Source of the DNA: Reyranella sp. | Lineage (GTDB): Bacteria; Pseudomonadota; Alphaproteobacteria; Reyranellales; Reyranellaceae | Direction of reading: 5' to 3' | NCBI GenBank assembly: GCA_016780605.1 | Contig: JADHLS010000265.1 | Location: 1-6,992 of the forward strand | Length of the DNA stretch: 6,992 bases | Shown: positions 1 through 5,640 of the stretch, piece by piece | Layout of the letters: the number at the start of each line of letters is the position of its first letter | Numbering within the stretch: position 1 is the first letter of the stretch | The notes under the pieces: generated by a model | Database searches by the model: none | The model's input: the letters and a program-made list of their open reading frames with translations, nothing else | What the model was told of the DNA's origin: nothing | Position numbers and translations under genes: made by a program

Positions 1-963
1 CTCGAGCCACGCCGGATGGGCGGCGAAGGGATGCGCCGTGGTTTCCAGCCCCATGATGACGCCGATCGGTCGCGAGCCAACCTGAGCGTTGGCCATGCGG
101 CCGGCCTTGCGCACGCCGTGGACCTGATCGAGCGTCTCGCGCCACAGCTTGGGCTGCGCATCGACCTGCACCAGCAGGCAGGAGAGCGGGCGCCCGGCCA
201 GCGCCGATGCCGCTTCCAGCGCCTCGAACTCGCCGGGACCGAAGTCGGAATTGACCTGCAGCACGCCGCGGCCCGCGCGCTTCATGCCCTGGGCGATGCC
301 CAGAAGCTCGGCCTCGCGGGCGCTGAGCGATGGCGTGAAGCGGCCGTCCTTGGCCTTGTGCTTGGTGGTGCGCGAGGTCGTGAAGCCCATGGCGCCGGCC
401 CGCAGCGCCTCCTCGGTGAGTCGCGCCATCTCCTCGATCTCGCGCTCGGTCGGCACCTCGGCATGATCGGCGCCACGGTCGCCCATGACGTAGAAACGGA
501 GCGCGCCGTGAGGCAGCTGGGCTGCGACGTCGACGGCGCGTCCCATCGCGGCGAGTGCCGCGAGATAGTCGGGGAAGGATTCCCAGTCGAACTTCACGCC
601 CTCGTTCAGCACCGTGCCGGGAATGTCCTCGACGCCTTCCATCAGGTTGATCAGGTAGGGCGACTTGCCCGGCCGCACCGGTGCGAAGCCCACACCGCAA
701 TTGCCGAACACCGTCGTCGTGACGCCATGCCACGAGGAGGGTGTGACGAAGGGATCCCAGGTCGCCTGGCCGTCATAGTGCGTGTGGATATCGACGAACC
801 CCGGCGTCACCATCAGGCCCGCGGCATCGATCTCGCGCTTGCCCTTGCCGAGCCTGGGGCCAACGGCGGCGATGCGGCCGTCCTGCACGGCGACATCGGC
901 GACGCGACGGGGAGAGGCGGTGCCGTCGAACACGGTGCCGTTTCGGATGACGAGGTCAAACAT
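1..963 (-). CDS. N-acyl-D-amino-acid deacylase / D-aminoacylase-type amidohydrolase (N-terminal part, truncated by window edge)
   Basis: This is a metal-dependent amidohydrolase of the D-aminoacylase group, cytosolic as far as visible, expected to hydrolyse an N-acyl or related amide bond. The start MFDLVIRNGTVFDG is the usual beta-strand opening of the family. It is followed by PGFVDIHTHYDGQ, whose HxH pair (His60, His62) provides metal ligands. GNCGVGFAPVRP carries Cys89, which matches the metal-binding Cys of characterised D-aminoacylases. GAMGFTTSRT lies further on. The reading frame is open from 963 to base 1, so 321 residues are visible; the family is usually 480-580 residues, so the C-terminal part, with the remaining histidines and catalytic Asp, lies outside. 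The ATG at 963 is the first start after an in-frame stop at 999-997 and has no strong Shine-Dalgarno. It is divergent from the oxidoreductase operon with a 79-nt gap. Substrate is not predictable: this family also includes dihydropyrimidinase-like and other cyclic amidases. Family assignment is firm, substrate is not. Confidence 0.88.
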   Translation of the reverse strand, partial: MFDLVIRNGTVFDGTASPRRVADVAVQDGRIAAVGPRLGKGKREIDAAGLMVTPGFVDIHTHYDGQATWDPFVTPSSWHGVTTTVFGNCGVGFAPVRPGKSPYLINLMEGVEDIPGTVLNEGVKFDWESFPDYLAALAAMGRAVDVAAQLPHGALRFYVMGDRGADHAEVPTEREIEEMARLTEEALRAGAMGFTTSRTTKHKAKDGRFTPSLSAREAELLGIAQGMKRAGRGVLQVNSDFGPGEFEALEAASALAGRPLSCLLVQVDAQPKLWRETLDQVHGVRKAGRMANAQVGSRPIGVIMGLETTAHPFAAHPAWLE

Positions 964-1042
964 GCCGGCAGGATATGCCGTGGCCCGTCCGCCGGTCTAT
1001 GTTCACCACCGACCGTAGCCATCCCGTCCGGGGGACCGACCT
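964..1042. promoter_or_regulatory. divergent intergenic region between amidohydrolase and oxidoreductase operon
   Basis: These 79 nt separate two divergent genes, so both promoters should lie here or inside the 5' ends of the flanking genes. I see no convincing -35/-10 pair on either strand. A short inverted repeat, CGGCA-GGATA-TGCCG at 966-980, lies next to the amidohydrolase start and could be an operator half or chance in G+C-rich DNA. The shared promoter role is inferred from gene orientation only. Confidence 0.4.
1030..1035 (+). promoter_or_regulatory. ribosome binding site supporting the TTG start of the oxidoreductase gene
   Basis: GGGGGA lies 7 nt before the TTG at 1043. An in-frame TAG at 1016-1018, with no ATG, GTG or TTG between it and 1043, makes this TTG the first possible start. 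The next in-frame ATG is codon 26, inside the conserved flavin-binding SPM motif, which is too late. Together these decide the start. Confidence 0.7.
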
Positions 1043-2170
1043 TTGCAGAAACCGCTTCTCTTCCAGCCCTTGAAACTGCGCGGCGTCACCGCGCCCAACC
1101 GCGCCGTCGTGTCGCCCATGGTGCAGTACCGCGCCACCGACGGGCAGGTGAACGACTACCATCTGGTCCATCTCGGCAAGTTTGCGTTGGGCAAGTTCGG
1201 CATCGTCTTCACCGAGAACTGCGCCGTCGAGCCGCGCGGCCGCGTCACCCAGGGCGACCTCGGCATGTGGGACGACGGACAGATCGAGGGCCACAGGCGC
1301 CTGGTGCGGTTCCTCAAGCAGGAAGGCGCGCTCGCCGGCACGCAGATCACCCACTCGGGCCGCAAGGGCAGCACACCGCGCTCGTTCGACAAGCCCGGCC
1401 AGCTCGGCCCCGAGGGGGCGGGCTGGCAGAAATGGCAGGTCGTCGGCCCGTCGGAACTGGCGGCGGCCGACGGCTGGATGATCCCGCGGCAGCTCGTCGA
1501 TGCCGACATCGACGACCTGGTCAGGAAATTCGGCGAGGCGGCCAGGCGCGCCGACGCCGCGGGCTACGACGTGATCGAGATCCACGGCGCGCACGGCTAT
1601 CTGCTGGCGCAGTTCCTGTCGCCGATCAGCAACAAGCGCAACGACCAGTACGGCGGCGACCGCGCCGGCCGCATGCGCTTCCCGTTGGCCGCGGCCAGGG
1701 CGGTGCGCGAGAACTGGCCGCAGCACAAGCCGATGTTCATCCGCGTGTCGGCCGTCGACGGCGCCGGCGGCTGGGAGGTCGAGGACACCGTGGTGTTCGC
1801 CAAGGCGCTGAAGGAGCTGGGCGTCGACGTGATCGACGTTTCCTCGGGCGGCCTCACCGGTCTTTCGACGGCGCTGCCGGTCAAGCGCACGCTCGGCTTC
1901 CAGGTGCCGTTCTCCGCCGCGGTGAAGCGCGACGCCGGGATCACCACCATGGCGGTCGGCCTCATCCTCGACGGGCCGCAGGCCGAGGCGATCCTGCAGG
2001 CGGGCGATGCCGACCTGATCGCGATCGGCCGCCAGGCGCTCTACGACCCGTTCTGGGCCCTGCATGCGGCGCAGGAGCTGGGCTGCGACAGCGACTTCGA
2101 GCTGTGGAACCCGGAATACGGCTGGTGGCTCGACAAGCGCAAGAACAACCTCGCGGGCTTGAAGAAGTAA
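1043..2170 (+). CDS. old yellow enzyme family NADH:flavin oxidoreductase (YqjM/NamA-like)
   Basis: A 375-residue FMN-dependent TIM-barrel ene-reductase, expected to use NAD(P)H to reduce an activated C=C bond in the cytosol. Visible family motifs in order: NRAVVSPMVQY (19-29, FMN site), TQITHSGRKGS (100-110), EIHGAHGYLLAQFLSP with the substrate-anion histidine pair His181/His184, NKRNDQYGGDRAGRMRF, FIRVSAVD, and GRQALYDPFW near the C-terminus. It is slightly longer than B. subtilis YqjM (about 338). Val27 sits where YqjM-type enzymes carry the redox-tuning Cys26; Tyr29 is kept. THSGRKGS and DPFWALHAAQELG recall, from memory, the reductase half of fused aromatic acyl-CoA monooxygenase/reductases such as 2-aminobenzoyl-CoA monooxygenase/reductase. 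The start is TTG, fixed by an upstream stop and a GGGGGA ribosome site. First gene of a tight operon, 22 nt before the CoA-transferase gene, so the substrate may be a CoA thioester; that is inference. Family certain, substrate unknown. Confidence 0.9.
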   Translation: MQKPLLFQPLKLRGVTAPNRAVVSPMVQYRATDGQVNDYHLVHLGKFALGKFGIVFTENCAVEPRGRVTQGDLGMWDDGQIEGHRRLVRFLKQEGALAGTQITHSGRKGSTPRSFDKPGQLGPEGAGWQKWQVVGPSELAAADGWMIPRQLVDADIDDLVRKFGEAARRADAAGYDVIEIHGAHGYLLAQFLSPISNKRNDQYGGDRAGRMRFPLAAARAVRENWPQHKPMFIRVSAVDGAGGWEVEDTVVFAKALKELGVDVIDVSSGGLTGLSTALPVKRTLGFQVPFSAAVKRDAGITTMAVGLILDGPQAEAILQAGDADLIAIGRQALYDPFWALHAAQELGCDSDFELWNPEYGWWLDKRKNNLAGLKK

Positions 2171-2192
2171 GACAGACACGGGAAACGCAAAG

Positions 2193-3407
2193 ATGACAGG
2201 CATCTTGGCCGGCCTTCGCATCGTCGAAGGCTCGGCGTTCATTGCCGCGCCGTTGGGCGGCATGACCCTGGCGCAATTGGGCGCGGACGTGATCCGCTTC
2301 GACGACATCAAGGGCGGGCTAGACAATGACCGCTGGCCGATCACCAAGGACGGCCGCTCGATCTATTGGGCCGGCCTCAACAAGGGCAAGCGCTCGATCG
2401 CCGTCGACCTGCGCAATCCGAAGGGCCGCGAGCTCCTGACGGCATTGATCACGGCGCCGGGAGAGGGCGCGGGCATCTTCACCACCAACATGCCGGCGCG
2501 CGGCTGGCTCGCCTACGAAGAGCTCGCCAAGAAGCGCCCCGACCTGATCGCTCTCAACATCGTCGGCGCGCGCGACGGCAGCGCCCATGTCGACTACACG
2601 GTGAACGCCATCACCGGCTTTCCCATGGTGACTGGCCCGGTCGGCCATGACGGGCCGGTCAACGCCGTGGCGCCTCCGTGGGACCTCGCCACGGCCTATG
2701 CCGGCGCGCTGGCGATCGTCGCGGCCGAGCGTCATCGGCGGATGACGGGGCAGGGGCAGCGGATCGTGCTGCCCTTGCAGGACATGGCGTTGGCCGCCAC
2801 CTCGGCGCTGGGCTACATCGGCGAAGCCGCGGTCAACGACGTCGACCGGCCGCGCTTCGGCAACGAGATCTACGGCACCTTCGGTCGAGACTTCAAAACC
2901 AGGGACGGCCGCTTCGTCATGATTTGCATCTTCTCCGACCGCCATGTCGATGCCCTGGCCGCGGCCGGCGGCTTCGGCGAGGCGTTCAGGAAGATCGAGG
3001 CAACCAAAGGCGTCGACCTCAAGACCGACGCCGGCCGCTGGACCGCGCGGGCGGAGCTATGCGCCGTCATCGAGCCGTGGGTGGCGGGCCAGACCGCAGC
3101 CGAGGTCAGCGCGGCGTTGAAGAAGGCCGGCGCGCTCTGGGCGCCGTATCAGACTTTCCGCGAGCTCGCGGCCGACAAGGCCAATGTCCTGGACAACCCG
3201 ATGTTCACCATCCTCGACCAGCCGGGCATCGGCCGCTATCCGGTGGCCTCCACGCCCTTCCAGTTCGGTGCCTTCAAGCGCGAGGCGCCGCGTGTCGCGC
3301 CCACACTTGGCCAGCATACGGACGAGATCCTGTCGGGTATTCTGGGGCTCTCCGATCGCGAGATCGGCAAGCTCCATGACGACAAGGTAGTCGGTGGCCC
3401 AAGATAG
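2193..3407 (+). CDS. class III (CaiB/BaiF) CoA-transferase, 2-methylfumaryl-CoA isomerase (mesaconyl-CoA C1-C4 CoA transferase) type
   Basis: A 404-residue class III CoA-transferase. In the 3-hydroxypropionate bi-cycle of Chloroflexus, the enzyme of this type (Mct) moves CoA within one molecule, from the C1 to the C4 carboxylate of mesaconate. From memory the match is close along the whole length: GSAFIAAPLGGMTLAQLGAD (13-32), YWAGLNKGKRSIAVDL (58-73), VDYTVN...TGFPMVTGP (133-149), Asp164 in PPWDLAT at the position of the catalytic Asp that forms the aspartyl-CoA anhydride, NDVDRPRFGNEIYGTFGRDF, DNPMF...QPGIGRY, and LGQHTDEIL near the C-terminus. The ATG has GGGAA 8 nt upstream. The gene lies 22 nt after the oxidoreductase and overlaps the monooxygenase by 14 nt, so all three are probably co-translated. 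No other bi-cycle gene is visible, so the substrate here may be a different branched unsaturated diacid or an aromatic acid. Family very sure; exact reaction moderate. Confidence 0.85.
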   Translation: MTGILAGLRIVEGSAFIAAPLGGMTLAQLGADVIRFDDIKGGLDNDRWPITKDGRSIYWAGLNKGKRSIAVDLRNPKGRELLTALITAPGEGAGIFTTNMPARGWLAYEELAKKRPDLIALNIVGARDGSAHVDYTVNAITGFPMVTGPVGHDGPVNAVAPPWDLATAYAGALAIVAAERHRRMTGQGQRIVLPLQDMALAATSALGYIGEAAVNDVDRPRFGNEIYGTFGRDFKTRDGRFVMICIFSDRHVDALAAAGGFGEAFRKIEATKGVDLKTDAGRWTARAELCAVIEPWVAGQTAAEVSAALKKAGALWAPYQTFRELAADKANVLDNPMFTILDQPGIGRYPVASTPFQFGAFKREAPRVAPTLGQHTDEILSGILGLSDREIGKLHDDKVVGGPR

Positions 3408-4572
3408 GATCCTCATCGCCGGCGGCGGCATCGGCGGCCTCGCCGCGGCGCTTGCCCTGGCGCAGAAGGGCATCGCCTCGCTGGTGCTGGAGAAGGCCGC
3501 GCAACTTGGCGAGATCGGCGCCGGCATCCAGCTCGGCCCCAACGCCTTCCATTGCTTCGATCGGCTGGGCGTCGGCGAGGCGGCGCGCGGCATGGCGGTC
3601 TACATCGACAAGCTGCGCCTCATGGACGCCATGGCCGACGGCGAGATCACCCACATCGATCTCGATGACGCCTTCCGCAAGCGCTTCGGCAATCCCTACG
3701 CCGTCGTCCATCGCGGCGACCTGCATGGCGTGATGCTGAAAGGCTGCCGCGATCACGAGCTGATCGAGCTGCGCACCAGCGCCGATGTCACGGGTTACGA
3801 CCAGGACGACGCGGGCGTTGTAGCGAATTTGGCGGGTGGCGAGAGCGTCCGCGGCGCCGCGCTGATCGGCGCCGATGGCCTGTGGTCCAATGTGCGCCGT
3901 CAGGTCACGGCCGATGGCCTGCCGCGTGTGTCGGGCCACACGACCTATCGCTCGGTGATCGCGACCGAGCAGATGCCGGAAGATCTGCGCTGGAATGCCG
4001 CTACCCTGTGGGCCGGACCCAAGTGCCACATCGTCCATTACCCCTTATCGGGCTGGAAGGTGTTCAACCTCGTCGTCACCTACCACAACGACGCGCCGGA
4101 GCCCGTTGCCGGCAAGCCGGTGTCGGTCGAGGAGGTGCGCCGCGGCTTCGCCCATGTGTGCGCTCGGGCGCAGAGCATCATCAGCCACGGCAAGGACTGG
4201 CGCCTCTGGGTGCTGTGCGATCGCGAGCCGACCGATCGATGGGTCGATGGCCGCGTCGCGCTGCTGGGCGATGCGGCCCATCCCATGCTGCAATACATGG
4301 CGCAGGGCGCCTGCATGGCGATGGAGGACGCCGTGTGTCTGGCCGATTCGCTGGCGCGGACGGACACGCTGGAAAGCGGCCTGTTGAGCTACCGCGATCG
4401 CCGCGTCCTGCGCGCCACCCGGCTGCAATTGATGTCCCGCGCCATGGGCGACCACGTCTATCACCCGGACGGACCGCACGCTCAGCTGCGCAACGCCATC
4501 ATGAGCGCCAAGAGCCAGGCCCAATGGCTCGACACACTGGAATGGCTCTACGGTGGCAACGGGCTCGACTGA
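3394..4572 (+). CDS. FAD-dependent aromatic monooxygenase, 3-hydroxybenzoate 6-hydroxylase-like
   Basis: A 392-residue group A flavoprotein monooxygenase that would use NAD(P)H and O2 to hydroxylate an aromatic ring. Visible: the dinucleotide fold GGGIGG (10-15) and the following Glu in LEKAAQLGEIGAGIQLGPNA; the DG motif IGADGLWSNVR (Asp161-Gly162); and the GD motif LLGDAAHPMLQYMAQGA (Gly292-Asp293) that binds FAD ribityl. The closest family I recognise is 3-hydroxybenzoate 6-hydroxylase (NagX, R. jostii 3HB6H), which makes gentisate. His212, Tyr216 and Gln300 fall where the R. jostii enzyme has its active-site His213, Tyr217 and Gln301. Salicylate and 6-hydroxynicotinate monooxygenases are related alternatives. 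The start is GTG at 3394 with AAGGT 5 nt upstream, inside the end of the CoA-transferase gene (14-nt overlap), which suggests translational coupling. No gentisate dioxygenase is seen in the window, so the product's fate is unknown. Confidence 0.88.
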   Translation: MAQDRILIAGGGIGGLAAALALAQKGIASLVLEKAAQLGEIGAGIQLGPNAFHCFDRLGVGEAARGMAVYIDKLRLMDAMADGEITHIDLDDAFRKRFGNPYAVVHRGDLHGVMLKGCRDHELIELRTSADVTGYDQDDAGVVANLAGGESVRGAALIGADGLWSNVRRQVTADGLPRVSGHTTYRSVIATEQMPEDLRWNAATLWAGPKCHIVHYPLSGWKVFNLVVTYHNDAPEPVAGKPVSVEEVRRGFAHVCARAQSIISHGKDWRLWVLCDREPTDRWVDGRVALLGDAAHPMLQYMAQGACMAMEDAVCLADSLARTDTLESGLLSYRDRRVLRATRLQLMSRAMGDHVYHPDGPHAQLRNAIMSAKSQAQWLDTLEWLYGGNGLD

Positions 4573-4601
4573 GCGAGCATCCTTCATGAAGAACGGGCAT
4601 A

Positions 4602-5528
4602 ATGCTTCGGATGCCCACCGCGCCTCGTCCCGTCGCCGTCGAGCTCAATGCCGTACTGGTCGCCTTGATCGACGATGACCCGCAGGTGCTGACCCTGGAG
4701 GATGGCAGCCTGCTGCCATCCGGTCCCTTCGAGACCGACCATCCGACCCTGCAATCCGGCGTGCGCGCTTGGGTCGAGCGCCAGACCCACCATCCGCTGG
4801 GTTATGTCGAGCAGCTCTACACCTTCGCCGACCGCTATCGTGAATCGACGATGGGCTATCGCATCGTCTCGATCTCCTACCTGGGGCTGACGCGCGAGCG
4901 CGCCGCCGCGGGACAGCACGAGCCCGGCTGGCAAAGCTTCTATCGCTATTTCCCGTGGGAGGACTGGCGCGAAGGCCAGCCGAAGGTTTTGGCCGGCGCG
5001 GTCCTGCCTCGATTGAAGGGCTGGGTCGAGCAGGCGTCGGACGCCGCCAAGCGCGATCGCCGGCAGCGCGTCGACGGCAACTTCGACCTCTCCGCCTGGA
5101 ACGAAGAGCTGATGCTGCAGCGCTACGAGCTGCTCTACGAAGCAGGCTTGGTTCCCGAAGCCGGGAGGCCGCGCAAGCCCATTGCCGATCCGGTGCCGGG
5201 TGAGCCCATGCGCTACGACCATCGTCGCATCCTCGCCACCGGCATCGCCCGCCTCAGGGCCAAGATCAAATACCGCCCGGTCGTGTTCGAGCTGATGCCG
5301 CCCGACTTCACGCTGGGCCAGCTGCAGCGTGCCGTCGAAGCGCTGGCGGGCCGGCCCTTGCACAAGCAGAACTTCCGCCGCCAGGTTGAGCAGCAGGGCC
5401 TGGTCGAGGAGACCGGCGCCATGACGGCCGGCACCGGCGGCCGGCCCGCCAAGCTCTACCGCTTCCGCCGCGAGATCATGCTCGAGCGCGCCGTCGCGGG
5501 ATCGAAGCTGCCGCTCGCGCGGTCGTAG
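4602..5528 (+). CDS. nadQ: NadQ-type transcriptional regulator of NAD biosynthesis (Nudix-like domain plus winged helix)
   Basis: A 308-residue cytosolic DNA-binding regulator, probably a repressor of the adjacent nadA-nadB genes that senses an NAD-related ligand. Residues about 10-200 form a Nudix-like domain: the place of the Nudix box (about 40-63) reads LPSGPFE...RAWVERQT, where the catalytic REUXEE glutamates are missing, so it should bind rather than hydrolyse; GYVEQLYTFADR follows. Residues about 205-290 are the NrtR-like DNA-binding part: YDHRRILATGIARLRAKIKYRP, FELMPPDFTLGQLQRAVEALAG, HKQNFRR (254-260), and GRPAKLYRFR (280-289). The family is the alphaproteobacterial NadQ (COG4111 as I remember), distinct from but related to NrtR. 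The ATG at 4602 has only a weak AACGGG upstream; ATG 4611 (codon 4) is possible and has no better site. It follows the monooxygenase by 29 nt and lies 112 nt before nadA, whose promoter carries three palindromes likely bound by this protein. Confidence 0.88.
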   Translation: MLRMPTAPRPVAVELNAVLVALIDDDPQVLTLEDGSLLPSGPFETDHPTLQSGVRAWVERQTHHPLGYVEQLYTFADRYRESTMGYRIVSISYLGLTRERAAAGQHEPGWQSFYRYFPWEDWREGQPKVLAGAVLPRLKGWVEQASDAAKRDRRQRVDGNFDLSAWNEELMLQRYELLYEAGLVPEAGRPRKPIADPVPGEPMRYDHRRILATGIARLRAKIKYRPVVFELMPPDFTLGQLQRAVEALAGRPLHKQNFRRQVEQQGLVEETGAMTAGTGGRPAKLYRFRREIMLERAVAGSKLPLARS

Positions 5529-5558
5529 CGCTTCCACTCTTTCCCAGCACTACGCGAA

Positions 5559-5575
5559 ATACTCATAAAGAGCAC
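5559..5575. promoter_or_regulatory. predicted NadQ operator 1 (imperfect, upstream of nadA -35)
   Basis: ATACTCATAAAGAGCAC, centred on A5567. The left arm ATACTCAT-A is identical to that of the perfect palindrome at 5606-5632. The right arm AAGAGCAC is degenerate: five of eight arm pairs match. It lies just upstream of the predicted -35 hexamer, and its centre is 31 bp (about three helical turns) from operator 2. NadQ binding is inferred from proximity and from the shared pattern. Confidence 0.6.
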
Positions 5576-5577
5576 CC

Positions 5578-5606
5578 TTGACTCGCTTTATGCTCATACT
5601 TAGCAT
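5578..5606 (+). promoter_or_regulatory. predicted sigma70-type nadA promoter
   Basis: TTGACT at 5578-5583 matches five of six bases of the -35 consensus. It is followed after exactly 17 bp by TAGCAT at 5601-5606, four of six bases of the -10 consensus. The surroundings are strikingly A+T-rich compared with the rest of the window. Transcription would start near 5612-5615, inside the large palindrome, giving a leader of about 27 nt to the nadA ATG. Operator 2 covers the spacer and -10, and operator 3 covers the start site, so a bound regulator would block RNA polymerase. Confidence 0.65.
5590..5606. promoter_or_regulatory. predicted NadQ operator 2 (between -35 and -10 of nadA promoter)
   Basis: ATGCTCATACTTAGCAT, centred on A5598, with six of eight arm pairs matching (ATGCT...AGCAT outer arms). 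It shares the CTCATA core with the other two sites. Its right end coincides with the predicted -10 hexamer, and its centre is 21 bp (two helical turns) from operator 3. Confidence 0.65.
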
Positions 5607-5632
5607 ATATATACTCATAATGAGTATATATA
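5606..5632. promoter_or_regulatory. perfect 27-bp palindrome, predicted main NadQ operator
   Basis: Two 13-nt arms (5606-5618 and 5620-5632) pair perfectly around A5619, with central core ATACTCATAATGAGTAT. It covers the predicted nadA transcription start and ends where the nadA ribosome site AGGTG (5632-5636) begins. A perfect repeat of this length directly before nadA and directly after a NAD-regulator gene strongly suggests the primary binding site of that regulator. The TATATA ends extend the symmetry beyond the conserved 17-bp core. Confidence 0.85.
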
Positions 5633-5640
5633 GGTGCCCC

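Noticed and set aside
16..2196. 726-residue plus-strand open frame crossing the amidohydrolase and oxidoreductase genes
   Set aside because: It runs antisense to the amidohydrolase and out of frame with the oxidoreductase, both of which have clear family motifs. Its product is Arg/Ala/Gly/His-rich and resembles no family, as expected for a frame shadow in G+C-rich DNA.
956..2347. 463-residue minus-strand open frame opposite the oxidoreductase gene
   Set aside because: Antisense to a well-supported gene, with low-complexity composition and no recognisable motif.
4582..4591. CTTCATGAAG palindrome before nadQ as a terminator or operator
   Set aside because: Only 10 bp, no following T run, and unrelated to the operator pattern before nadA.
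5529..5558. Possible terminator between nadQ and the nadA promoter
   Set aside because: No G+C-rich stem followed by a T run could be found. Any termination here would have to be factor-dependent.
5606..5632. Palindrome as an RNA hairpin or riboswitch leader for nadA
   Set aside because: The stem is almost all A-U, and the predicted transcription start lies inside its left arm, so most of it would not be transcribed. A DNA operator is the better explanation.
5578..5640. N-terminal extension of NadA from TTG 5578, giving a hydrophobic signal-like peptide
   Set aside because: The extension is the translated promoter and palindromes. NadA is cytosolic, and the ATG at 5641 has its own ribosome site and gives the usual family length.
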